Assembly: GCA_019423685.1 (NCBI GenBank)
Contig: JAHZAY010000003.1
Coordinates: forward strand, 133,319 to 197,318
Length of the DNA: 64,000 nt
Reading direction: 5' to 3'
Source of the DNA: Clostridiales bacterium
GTDB taxonomy: Bacteria > Bacillota > Clostridia > Oscillospirales > Ruminococcaceae
The notes below the pieces were generated by a model. It saw nothing but the letters and a program-made list of their open reading frames with translations, was not told the DNA's origin and searched no databases. A program made the position numbers and the translations under genes. Shown here piece by piece: positions 34,661-42,144 of this stretch (position 1 is its first letter; each line of letters begins with the position of its first letter).

Positions 34661-35932
34661 TTATTGACGGCAGAACACCGCACGCACCTCTCCGGCAAGA
34701 TAGAGCGAACCGAGTGCGCAGACTACGCCATCCTCTCCGGCAAGCTGTTGCGCAAGGGCACAGCCCTGTGCAACCGAATCGCTGGCATAAGCCTGAATCT
34801 GCAGATTCTGTTTGATGATGCCGGCCAGCTCCTGTGCCTCGAGTGCGCGAGAGCTATCCGCGTGCAGGCAGACAAACGCTTTTGCCACCTTCCCCATCTC
34901 GGACAGCATGGAGGCAGTATCCTTGTCGCGCATCATGCCGGTGAGAAAGACCACCTTTTTGCCCGGATAGAAGTCCTGCAGCGCCTGAACCGCTACCTGC
35001 ACGCACTGCGGATTGTGGCCGCCATCGAGGACAAAGTCGGGATGACGGTGCAATCTTTCAAATCGTGCCGGCCAAATCGTGGTGGCGATGCCGTCGCACA
35101 CCGCCTCATCCGGGATCGCGTATCCCTCTTGCCGCAGCACCTCTACAGCAGTCAGGACATTTGCCGCGTTTCGCACCTGATGTCTGCCGGCCAGCGGCAA
35201 CAGCAGCTGGCCAAACTGCTTATCTTGCAGTCTCTGCCCTTCCGGGGAGGCCGAAAGTACCTGCAGCCGTTCTGGGTCAGCCACATGGAATCCGCAGCCC
35301 ACTTCGGCGCAGATTTCTTCCACCACCCGCATCGCCGCCGGGTCCTGTTTTGCCATAACCAGTTGGCCGCCGCGCTTTGCTATGCCGCCCTTCTGTGCGG
35401 CAATCTCTTCTATGGTGTTTCCAAGGGTCTCTGTGTGGTCAAATCCGAGCTGTGTAATCATGGCAACTGCCGGCGTGGGGATGCAGTTGGTGGCATCCAG
35501 TTTGCCTCCAATCCCCACTTCAAAGGCTACAAAGTCGCATTTGGCTTTGGCAAAATACCACAGCGCCATCAGGGTAAGCACCTCAAAGACGATGGGCACT
35601 CCGCCCATCTGCTCGCAAGCCGCCTTGACCTTTTCCACCGCCTCAATAAAGTCCTCATCCGAGATGTTTTGCCCGTCCACCTGGAACCGCTCGTTATAGC
35701 GGCGCAGGTGCGGGGAGGTATACAGCCCGGTGCGCCATCCTGCCCGATGCAGGATGTTGGCCATCATAGCAGAGCAGGAGCCCTTGCCGTTGGTGCCCGC
35801 CACATGGACAAAGCGCACCTTTTTCTGCGGGTCCCCGAGCAGGTGCAGCGTCTGGGTCAATTTTGCAAGGCCGTACCGCGCGCGCGGCACACTGCCTCCC
35901 TGGATATATTCTACCGCTTCCTGGTAATCCAT
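34661..35932 (-). CDS. folC: Bifunctional folylpolyglutamate/dihydrofolate synthase
   Basis: FolC adds glutamate to dihydropteroate or folates. The 423-residue length is usual. The ATP loop is GTNGKGS near residue 48, with YTSPHLRRYNER and SDEDF following (omega loop), then the AFEVGIGGKLDATN metal-binding block and DGGHNPQ in the C-terminal domain. It is the upstream partner of nothing obvious; the divergent or preceding gene on the same strand is ridA. Confidence 0.92.
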   Translation of the reverse strand: MDYQEAVEYIQGGSVPRARYGLAKLTQTLHLLGDPQKKVRFVHVAGTNGKGSCSAMMANILHRAGWRTGLYTSPHLRRYNERFQVDGQNISDEDFIEAVEKVKAACEQMGGVPIVFEVLTLMALWYFAKAKCDFVAFEVGIGGKLDATNCIPTPAVAMITQLGFDHTETLGNTIEEIAAQKGGIAKRGGQLVMAKQDPAAMRVVEEICAEVGCGFHVADPERLQVLSASPEGQRLQDKQFGQLLLPLAGRHQVRNAANVLTAVEVLRQEGYAIPDEAVCDGIATTIWPARFERLHRHPDFVLDGGHNPQCVQVAVQALQDFYPGKKVVFLTGMMRDKDTASMLSEMGKVAKAFVCLHADSSRALEAQELAGIIKQNLQIQAYASDSVAQGCALAQQLAGEDGVVCALGSLYLAGEVRAVFCRQ

Positions 35933-35992
35933 TTCCTAGCACTTCCTCTTTTGACAATAAAAAGCGTCTACACAAAAAAGCTACAACATGAG

Positions 35993-36026
35993 AAAAAGCC
36001 GCTGGCTTAAAGCGACAGCGGCTTTT
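35993..36026 (-). terminator. Terminator of ridA
   Basis: Stem AAAAAGCCGCTG and complement around GCTTAAAGCGA, with T-run on the minus strand, 16 bases after the ridA stop. Confidence 0.82.
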
Positions 36027-36041
36027 TATTCTGCCGGTTCG

Positions 36042-36422
36042 TTATTTAACGTAAGCGATGGCTTCAATCTCAACCAGAGCGCCCTTTGGCAGTTTTGCAA
36101 CTTCAAAAGCAGCGCGAGCTGGGCAATCCTCGGTGAAGAACTCAGCGTATACTTCGTTCATGTCGTTAAAGTCTCCCATATTCTGCATCAGAACGGTGGT
36201 CTTTACAACATTCTTCATAGAAAGGCCCTCGGATTCGAGGATCGCTTTGATGTTTTCCAGGGACTGTTTGGTCTGGCATTTGATGCAAGCATCTGCCATT
36301 TCACCAGTAGCAGGATTGATCGGCAGCTGGCCGGAAATGTACATATTGTCGCCCGCGATGATCGCCTGAGAATATGGGCCGATTGCGCCAGGAGCGTTGG
36401 TGGTTGCAACTACTTTTTTCAT
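36042..36422 (-). CDS. ridA: RidA-family imine/enamine deaminase
   Basis: A 126-residue RidA (YjgF/YER057c) protein that hydrolyses reactive 2-aminoacrylate and related imines. Family blocks are NAPGAIGPYSQAI, YISGQLPINPATGEM, and the C-terminal CPARAAFEVAKLPKGALVEIEAIA, with the conserved Arg of PARAAF. GGAAG precedes the ATG at 36420-36422; the 32 extra residues of the longer frame lie upstream of that site. Codon choice is biased toward high expression. Confidence 0.93.
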   Translation of the reverse strand: MKKVVATTNAPGAIGPYSQAIIAGDNMYISGQLPINPATGEMADACIKCQTKQSLENIKAILESEGLSMKNVVKTTVLMQNMGDFNDMNEVYAEFFTEDCPARAAFEVAKLPKGALVEIEAIAYVK

Positions 36423-36621
36423 GTAAACCGCTTCCTTTTCTGTATTGTTTTTCCTGTGGGGGTAAATTTTTCCCACAGGCTCTATTGCTATTTTAGCACA
36501 AGATTCGTCCTTCGGCAACCTTTATTTTTATCAAAAGCGCACCCAATTTTCGCTATTGATTGGGATCGTTGCCTACTGAACAGATGGTTTTTCCCCCATA
36601 TTTCCCAAAGTGCAAAAGCTT

Positions 36622-38010
36622 TTACTTTTGCTGCAGCATCATCTTGGCGCATTTATACACGTCGCCGCACCCTAACGTGATGACCAGATCGCCCGGTTTT
36701 GCGTGTGCCATAACATATTCGGAAATTTCTTCAAAGGTAGAAAACCAGACGCAGCCGGGAATCTTCTCTGCCAGATCCTTTGCATAGATGTTGTAGGTAT
36801 TTTTCTCTCTCGATCCCATGATCTCCGAGAGCACCACATGATCGGCGATTTGCAGCACCCGTGCAAAGTCGTCCAACAGCATCGCTGTGCGCGAATAGGT
36901 AAACGGCTGGTGCACCGCCCAAACCTGACGGTACTGCATCGCCTTTGCCGCCTTGAGCGTCGCCTCAATCTCTGCCGGATGGTGGCCGTAGTCGTCTGCA
37001 ATGGTCACGCCCTTGTTTTCGCCCATGATCTCAAATCGGCGCCCCGCACCCTGAAAGACCTTGGCCGATGCGATCGCCCGCTGTGGGGTGCAGCCGGCCT
37101 CAACTGCCGCCGCAATCGCCGCGATGCTGTTTAAGATGTTGTGGTCGCCCGGGATGTTCAGCAGCACCGTACCCCAGTTTTCCCCGTGACAATACAGGTC
37201 AAACTGGGTGTGCCGTCCATCGGTATGGACAATATTTTTCGGGTAGTAATCGTTTTGCTCCCCCATGCCAAAGGAGATCATCTGTTTGTTCGGGTTCTCT
37301 TCTCCCACACCCTCTACCGCTTTGCAGGTGTTGGCATCGTCACCGTTATAGATGACCGCCTTGGTGGCCATCTGTGCAAACTGGTGATAGGACGCAAAAA
37401 CATGGTCCATCGTCTTAAAATACTCCATGTGGTCGGCATCGACGTTGAGAACTACGGCAACGTCCGGATGCAGCTTCAAAAAGTGATCCTCAAACTCGCA
37501 TGCCTCGCAGACCATGATGTCGCTGTTTCCAAGCCTTCCACTGCCGCCGATGGCCTCAAGCTTTCCGCCGATGACCGCCGAAGGATCCATCCCACACTCC
37601 ATCAGCATCTGGGTGAGCAGCGCGGTGGTGGTCGTCTTGCCGTGGGTGCCACAGACACAGATGCAGCTGTCAAACCAACTGGTCACCAATCCCAGCAGAT
37701 CCGCCCGCTCGATGGTGGGCACGCCGCTGGCGCGCGCGGCGATCAGCTCAGGATTGTCGTCCATGATGGCGGCTGTGTGGACAATCAGGTCCGCTCCCTC
37801 AATATTTTCCGCCCGCTGGCCGATGGTGACCGGGATGTTCAGCTTGTTTCTCTCAAAGTCGATGGTATCCCCTGGATTGTTGTCCGATCCGGTGATGTAG
37901 TAGCCCATTCCATGAAGAATCTGCACAAGCGGAAACATGCCCGAACCGCCGATGCCGATAAAATGGATGTGCTTTTTATCCTTTAAAAAATCCTTGTGAA
38001 TGTGGGTCAT
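36622..38010 (-). CDS. murC: UDP-N-acetylmuramate-L-alanine ligase
   Basis: MurC adds L-Ala to UDP-MurNAc, the first amino acid of the peptidoglycan stem. The 462-residue protein has the Rossmann loop GIGGSGM near residue 18, the ATP loop GTHGKTTTT near 120, and the metal/substrate block HHPAEIEATL in the C-terminal domain. AAAGGCGG lies upstream of the ATG at 38008-38010. A TATAAT box is at 38082-38087 on the same strand with a poor -35. It is divergent from spoVG. Confidence 0.95.
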   Translation of the reverse strand: MTHIHKDFLKDKKHIHFIGIGGSGMFPLVQILHGMGYYITGSDNNPGDTIDFERNKLNIPVTIGQRAENIEGADLIVHTAAIMDDNPELIAARASGVPTIERADLLGLVTSWFDSCICVCGTHGKTTTTALLTQMLMECGMDPSAVIGGKLEAIGGSGRLGNSDIMVCEACEFEDHFLKLHPDVAVVLNVDADHMEYFKTMDHVFASYHQFAQMATKAVIYNGDDANTCKAVEGVGEENPNKQMISFGMGEQNDYYPKNIVHTDGRHTQFDLYCHGENWGTVLLNIPGDHNILNSIAAIAAAVEAGCTPQRAIASAKVFQGAGRRFEIMGENKGVTIADDYGHHPAEIEATLKAAKAMQYRQVWAVHQPFTYSRTAMLLDDFARVLQIADHVVLSEIMGSREKNTYNIYAKDLAEKIPGCVWFSTFEEISEYVMAHAKPGDLVITLGCGDVYKCAKMMLQQK

Positions 38011-38219
38011 GGTAAAACCGCCTTTTCTCAAAAAAAGTTTTTAAAATCGTTGCTTCTCTCATAGTAAAAGACCTTGTCTTTATTATATTGCGAATCGCCC
38101 GGAAAATAAACAGCTTTTTGGCGATTTTGGTCTTTTTTCTTTGGCAAGTTGGCCGCATAACCAAATGCAGCCAGCCCATACTATCTTTGACCCGAATTCC
38201 AGACAAAAGGAGAATTGCC

Positions 38220-38579
38220 ATGAACATTACCGACATTCGCATCCGCAAGACCTACACCGAAAACCGCCTGCGCGCGCTGGTCTCGATCACCATCGATTAT
38301 GACCTCGCCGTTCACGACATCAAGATCATCCAAGGTCCACAGCGCCTGTTTGTCGCCATGCCCAGCCGCAAAGACGAAAACGATACCTACCGCGACATCG
38401 CCCACCCGATCACCCCGCAGGCCCGCAAGCAGCTGGAAGATGCCGTTTTGGGAGCCTATGAACAGTATATGGCTGAACAGGCCTCGCAAAGCTCATCCAC
38501 TCCGCCCCAGCCCGCGCGCCAGACCGCCCTTTGGGAACAAAATCTCTTCAGCGCCCCGGACATCACCTACCACGAATAA
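38220..38579 (+). CDS. spoVG: Septation regulator SpoVG
   Basis: A 119-residue SpoVG protein, an RNA- and DNA-binding regulator linked to sporulation septation and cell-wall control. The family core is complete: NITDIRIRK at the start, LVSITIDYDLAVHDIKII, and FVAMPSRKDENDTYRDIAHPI. The last 30 residues are the variable Gln/Pro-rich tail. AAAGGAG precedes the ATG at 38220. It is divergent from murC. Confidence 0.95.
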   Translation: MNITDIRIRKTYTENRLRALVSITIDYDLAVHDIKIIQGPQRLFVAMPSRKDENDTYRDIAHPITPQARKQLEDAVLGAYEQYMAEQASQSSSTPPQPARQTALWEQNLFSAPDITYHE

Positions 38580-38624
38580 GCTCTCTTTTCCACCACCGCC
38601 CATGGAAAAGGGGGAAAATACAAA

Positions 38625-38669
38625 GCAGCCCCATCCAGGTGGAGAACCGGATGGGGCTGCTGTTTTTTT
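38625..38669 (+). terminator. Terminator of spoVG
   Basis: Stem CAGCCCCATCC / GGATGGGGCTG with a 12-base loop and a long T-run; also lies at the end of the convergent surface protein gene. Confidence 0.88.
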
Positions 38670-38688
38670 AATTTGTGTTGGCTTTTGC

Positions 38689-39897
38689 CTATCTCTTTAC
38701 CTTAAAGAGAGCCACGCCGCCTGCCAGAGACACAGCTGCGATGGCAGCCATCAGGCCGACAACATCCTCAGCGCCAGTCTGCGGATTTACCTTATCCGAA
38801 CCGCCGCTGTGGTAATCGTTGGTACCGGTGCTCTCGCCGTAGCCTGGGGTCTGCTCGGTGGCGTCGCCGGTGTTGTTGCCGGTGTTGGAATCCTGGGATG
38901 GGGTCTCTACCTCTGCGCTGATATCCAGTGCATCTGGGGTGAGGACATAGTTGCCGAGGGTGCGGGTTTTGAGCTCCATCGCCTCATTCTCAGCGTTGTA
39001 GACGGCATCGGTCGCTTTGAGCGCGCCATTGACCACCTGATAAAGGTGCATCTCCTCTTCCACCGGGATCACCAGGGTACCGGTAGCGCTGAACTCGTCC
39101 AGATCGCCGCGGAAGTTGTAGAAGTACAGGTCCTCCACATAGCGGTCTGCGATATCTTTGTCATAGGTGCGGTCGAAATCGAGCATCACCTTGTCGCCGC
39201 CGAACATGCGTACGGTGAAGTAGGCGTCATCGTTGAAATTGAAGGTGGCGGTGCCGTCCTTGTCCTCTGCAACTTCCCATACTGCCTTCTCATAGACGTT
39301 GTTTTCCCACTCAAAGTCTACCAATTTGTCGGACTTTGGATTGGAAAAGGAACCTTTGAGCTGCACCTGCTCGGTCTTGTTCTGGCTGTAGCGCTCAGAG
39401 ATGTAGACGTTAAAGGCAAACTCGAGGTCATTTAAGCTGTTGTAATTGTCCGCGGTCTCTGCTTTGATGTAAACAGTGCCCTTGACAAGGCCCGCATCAG
39501 CGGAGGATGCGCGGTAAAAGTCGACGGTGTCGATGATCTGTTTGGACTTGTCGACAAAGTTGATCTTCCACTTTTTGTCCACATTGCCGGTGTATGGGAT
39601 GTGGCCGGTCATCTCCTCTTTGGAAGCGCCGATGGTTACGGTCTCACCCTCTTCGGTGGTGTAGTAAAGCGGGATGTAGAGATCGTCGCCCGGCTGCAGC
39701 GCAAGGTCGTTTGCCTCGTCCAGGTCGATCGACTGTGTCTGCTCACCGCGCACGACGGTGAGTTGCTCGCCGAAACCAAATTCGGACGGCCAACCCTGCT
39801 CCTCATTCACCACGCCGGTGGCGACATCGGCGAAGGCTGCGGTGCTCATTGTGAGCAGCATAGCCGACGCCATAGAAAATGCAACAAATTTTTTCAT
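38689..39897 (-). CDS. Cell-surface protein A with NPQTG anchor (402 residues)
   Basis: A secreted, wall-anchored protein of a four-member local family. Signal peptide 1-23 (cleavage after AFA); N-terminal region with WPSEFGFGEQLTVV and LQPGDDLYIPLYY; a shared TGNVDKKWKINFVD block; a C-terminal domain with FNFNDDAYFTVRM and LGNYVLTPDALD; a Thr/Asn/Gly-rich linker; and the anchor NPQTGAED (from 371), a hydrophobic segment and KVKR. The anchor is an NPxTG variant of a sortase signal; no sortase is in the window. AGGAGG precedes the ATG at 39895-39897; the longer frame adds 65 residues with no export signal. No homologue with a known role is recognised. Confidence 0.85.
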   Translation of the reverse strand: MKKFVAFSMASAMLLTMSTAAFADVATGVVNEEQGWPSEFGFGEQLTVVRGEQTQSIDLDEANDLALQPGDDLYIPLYYTTEEGETVTIGASKEEMTGHIPYTGNVDKKWKINFVDKSKQIIDTVDFYRASSADAGLVKGTVYIKAETADNYNSLNDLEFAFNVYISERYSQNKTEQVQLKGSFSNPKSDKLVDFEWENNVYEKAVWEVAEDKDGTATFNFNDDAYFTVRMFGGDKVMLDFDRTYDKDIADRYVEDLYFYNFRGDLDEFSATGTLVIPVEEEMHLYQVVNGALKATDAVYNAENEAMELKTRTLGNYVLTPDALDISAEVETPSQDSNTGNNTGDATEQTPGYGESTGTNDYHSGGSDKVNPQTGAEDVVGLMAAIAAVSLAGGVALFKVKR

Positions 39898-40003
39898 CTG
39901 TGTGTTCCTCCTAAAAGATTCTGTTGTGTCGGATTCCACAGCTGTCTTTTTCCCATTATGATCTGCGCTTGAAGTTCTCCACCAACTTCTTACGTCTGTC
40001 GCT

Positions 40004-40032
40004 ATTATATACGCTCCCACCCGATTTTGCAA
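40004..40032 (-). promoter_or_regulatory. Promoter of surface protein A
   Basis: TTGCAA (40027-40032), 17-base spacer, TATAAT (40004-40009) within TATATAAT, on the minus strand; leader about 100 bases. Confidence 0.72.
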
Positions 40033-40124
40033 GAGGTTTTTCCGTGGTAAATTCTTGGTCTGCTGCCGGTTTTCGGATAGACATCCCGGCATGTACTAAC
40101 AAGATATTGGGGCCACCTCCCCCA

Positions 40125-40167
40125 GCGCAAAAAAAGAGCAGGCCGCTTCGCCTGCTCTTTTTTTGCG
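40125..40167 (-). terminator. Terminator of acetyltransferase gene
   Basis: Stem GCGCAAAAAAAGAGCAGGC with near-perfect complement around CGCTT; T-run on the minus strand. Confidence 0.82.
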
Positions 40168-40169
40168 TT

Positions 40170-40616
40170 TTAAAAAAGCTGTTTTGTCATCGAGATATGG
40201 GGGCAAAACTCGTCCAGATATTCCTCGCCCGATTCGACATATCCGTGTTTTTTATAAAAGCCCTTTGCCTGCACCTGTGCGCTCAGATGAACCGGAGCCG
40301 GACCCTTTGCCAACTCCAAAATTTTCTCTTCGCAGGCCTGCAAAATTTTGTCGCCAAGTTTTTTGCCGCGATAATTTTCCAGCACACAAACCCGGCCAAT
40401 CTGCCAGACCTTGTCCTCGCCCAAAAAGATGCGGGCTGCACCGATCGGCTCGTCCCCATCATAGAGCGCCAAATGCCAGCTGATGTTGTCGGTGTCATCA
40501 AACTCCACCTGAAAGCCCTGTTCCACCATAAATACATTTGCACGGACAAAGAAAGCGTCATCGCTCCCCTTTTTTCCGTGGGTCCATACAATTTGATAAT
40601 CCTGTCTTTTTGCCAA
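40170..40616 (-). CDS. GNAT-family N-acetyltransferase
   Basis: A 148-residue acetyltransferase with VFMVEQGFQVEFDDTD at the N-terminus, acetyl-CoA loop ENYRGKKLGDKIL, and FYKKHGYVESGEEYLDE at the end, as in ElaA-like or YjcF-like GNATs. The start is TTG with GGAGGAA at 8 bases. It lies between surface protein A and the BofA-like gene. Substrate unknown. Confidence 0.85.
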   Translation of the reverse strand: MAKRQDYQIVWTHGKKGSDDAFFVRANVFMVEQGFQVEFDDTDNISWHLALYDGDEPIGAARIFLGEDKVWQIGRVCVLENYRGKKLGDKILQACEEKILELAKGPAPVHLSAQVQAKGFYKKHGYVESGEEYLDEFCPHISMTKQLF

Positions 40617-40658
40617 GCTGATTTCCTCCTTGCTGTGGGATAGCTCTATTATAGCCGA

Positions 40659-40919
40659 TTATACCCCACAAATCAATTTCACCAGCAGCAAAAATATGCA
40701 CCCCGGTATCCCAAAAACACAACTGACAAACAGGGTGGGCGCCGTCACTGCCAACCCCAGCGAGGGGAAAAGAAGTTCCATCGCCACAAGGCACCCTCCA
40801 CCGCTCACAGCCGAAAATAACATGCCGCGCAACAGATAACGGTGATTAAATAAAAACAGCGCCTGCACGCCCGCACAGGCCGCCAGCGACAAAAAAAGAA
40901 TTGTTTGATCCATTGACAT
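40659..40919 (-). CDS. BofA-like pro-sigma-K processing regulator
   Basis: An 86-residue membrane protein with two or three hydrophobic helices. The pattern ALFLFNHRYLLRG, with the Asn-containing hydrophobic turn, and the C-terminal GIPGCIFLLLVKLI match the BofA family, which in Bacillus keeps SpoIVFB inactive until mother-cell signalling. Clostridia often keep bofA without the full sigma-K checkpoint, so the role is inferred. GGAGAGGAGG lies directly before the first ATG; a second ATG six bases on is also possible. Confidence 0.75.
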   Translation of the reverse strand: MSMDQTILFLSLAACAGVQALFLFNHRYLLRGMLFSAVSGGGCLVAMELLFPSLGLAVTAPTLFVSCVFGIPGCIFLLLVKLICGV

Positions 40920-40998
40920 CCTCCTCTCCTTGCTGTTACCCTATATGTATGGGACAGGCGCCCTATTTATGTACAAAAAGAAAGAAGGTTTTGCCACC

Positions 40999-41418
40999 AT
41001 GAAACTCCATTTGATCGCGCAGCTGCCGGAGCAGTTTGCCGGAAAACTGCTCTTTTCGGTCATCGTCTGCCGCTACGAGCAAAAATGGGTATTCTGCCAA
41101 CATCGCCAGCGGGAAAGCTTTGAGACTCCGGGCGGACACATCGAGCCGGGAGAGACTGCGGAGCAGGCGGCCCGCCGGGAGCTGTATGAGGAAACCGGCG
41201 CGCTGGATTTTACCCTGCGCCCCATCGGCGTCTATGGGGTGGAAAAGGACGGAACACAGGATTTTGGCGCTCTGTACTTTGCACAGGTGACCCGCTTTGG
41301 CCCCTTGCCGCCAAACTCGGAGATGCGTCAGGTTTTCTTTTGTGAGCAGCTCCCCCTGCCCCAGACCTACCCGCTCATCCAGCCACAACTTTTACAATGG
41401 GTTCAACAGGTATTGTGA
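40999..41418 (+). CDS. NUDIX hydrolase
   Basis: A 139-residue NUDIX enzyme that cleaves a nucleoside diphosphate linked to another group. The Nudix box is complete: GHIEPGETAEQAARRELYEE then TGA (G-x5-E-x7-REUxEExGU). The substrate cannot be read from this. The ATG at 40999 has AGAAGG upstream. A terminator follows at 41432. Confidence 0.88.
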   Translation: MKLHLIAQLPEQFAGKLLFSVIVCRYEQKWVFCQHRQRESFETPGGHIEPGETAEQAARRELYEETGALDFTLRPIGVYGVEKDGTQDFGALYFAQVTRFGPLPPNSEMRQVFFCEQLPLPQTYPLIQPQLLQWVQQVL

Positions 41419-41431
41419 AAACTTAAAATGC

Positions 41432-41464
41432 CAAAAAAAGCGCCCATTTCTAGGGCGCTTTTTC
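41432..41464 (+). terminator. Terminator of NUDIX gene
   Basis: Stem AAAAAAAGCGCCC / GGGCGCTTTTT around ATTTCTA; bidirectional, also after the convergent coat gene. Confidence 0.85.
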
Positions 41465-41469
41465 CGTTT

Positions 41470-41727
41470 TTAGTTTGAAAACTTCATCTTTGCCTGCTGG
41501 ATCTTGTCCGCCGGAGCCTCCTGGGTGGGGTACCAGCCGCGCTTTTGCATTTCGGTAAAGACCTCGTGCTGAATCTGGTGTTCTTCAGAAAGCAGATTCA
41601 TGAATTCGTTCATCAGCGAAGGGGAAGCACACTCATTGGCATAATTATTGTAGTTTTCGGTCATAAACTTTTCGGACGAGAGCGCATCGCAGAGGATCTC
41701 CCGGTCATTGAGGGCTTGTTTTTGCAT
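41470..41727 (-). CDS. CotF-like spore coat protein
   Basis: An 85-residue helical protein of the CotF/DUF coat family: MQKQALNDREILCDALSSEKF, with the NDREILCDALSSEKFMTENY block (split here), and EEHQIQHEVFTEMQKRGWYP. The KRGWYP motif is typical of Bacillus/Clostridium spore coat proteins. GGAGG before the ATG. It follows a second coat-type gene by 18 bases; the two form one operon. Confidence 0.82.
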   Translation of the reverse strand: MQKQALNDREILCDALSSEKFMTENYNNYANECASPSLMNEFMNLLSEEHQIQHEVFTEMQKRGWYPTQEAPADKIQQAKMKFSN

Positions 41728-41745
41728 AAAAGAGGACCTCCTTTT

Positions 41746-41928
41746 TTAACCCAAAAGGTTGAGCAGCTTGCTTTTATGAATCTCATGCTTTGCTGCAATC
41801 TGCTCGCAGCAGGCTTTGAGCTGCTGGTCCTGGGTCATCTGTGCATACATCTTAAATTTTTGAATCAGGATCTGTTCCTGTCCAAGCTGCTCTTCCACAG
41901 CGGTCAATTCTTTGGTGGTCAGGTTCAT
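41746..41928 (-). CDS. Small CotF-family/coat-associated protein
   Basis: A 60-residue helical protein starting at the ATG 41926-41928 (AGGTGAAAAGA upstream). NLTTKELTAVEEQLGQEQIL and CEQIAAKHEIHKSKLLNLLG match the N-terminal partner of two-gene coat operons. It is directly upstream of the CotF-like gene. Sporulation role inferred from family and neighbour. Confidence 0.75.
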   Translation of the reverse strand: MNLTTKELTAVEEQLGQEQILIQKFKMYAQMTQDQQLKACCEQIAAKHEIHKSKLLNLLG

Positions 41929-41986
41929 TCTTTTCACCTCTTCGATCAACGTAAGCCTATTGCTCCACCAGTAGTATTGCCCCCTT

Positions 41987-42035
41987 TTAAAAAGTTTAAT
42001 CTTCTCTTAAAAAGTTTAATCTTCTCTTAAAAAGT
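41987..42035. repeat. Short direct repeat (20 bases, about 2.5 copies)
   Basis: Unit TTAAAAAGTTTAATCTTCTC at 41987-42006 and 42007-42026, then a partial copy TTAAAAAGT to 42035. It is AT-rich and lies upstream of the coat-gene pair, within their probable promoter area. Confidence 0.85.
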
Positions 42036-42069
42036 GCAAAGCGCCAAGCCCTTTCCTATTACAAAAAAT

Positions 42070-42107
42070 GTGGGAGAAGTGCCGCACACCGCCACACTTC
42101 TCCCAAA
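42070..42107 (-). terminator. Terminator of rnr
   Basis: Stem TGGGAGAAGTG / CACTTCTCCCA with a 12-base loop; on the minus strand it is followed by a T-rich run. Confidence 0.8.
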
Positions 42108-42144
42108 AAAGGGATTTATGATAGACCTTTCAGAATGTTGTGCC

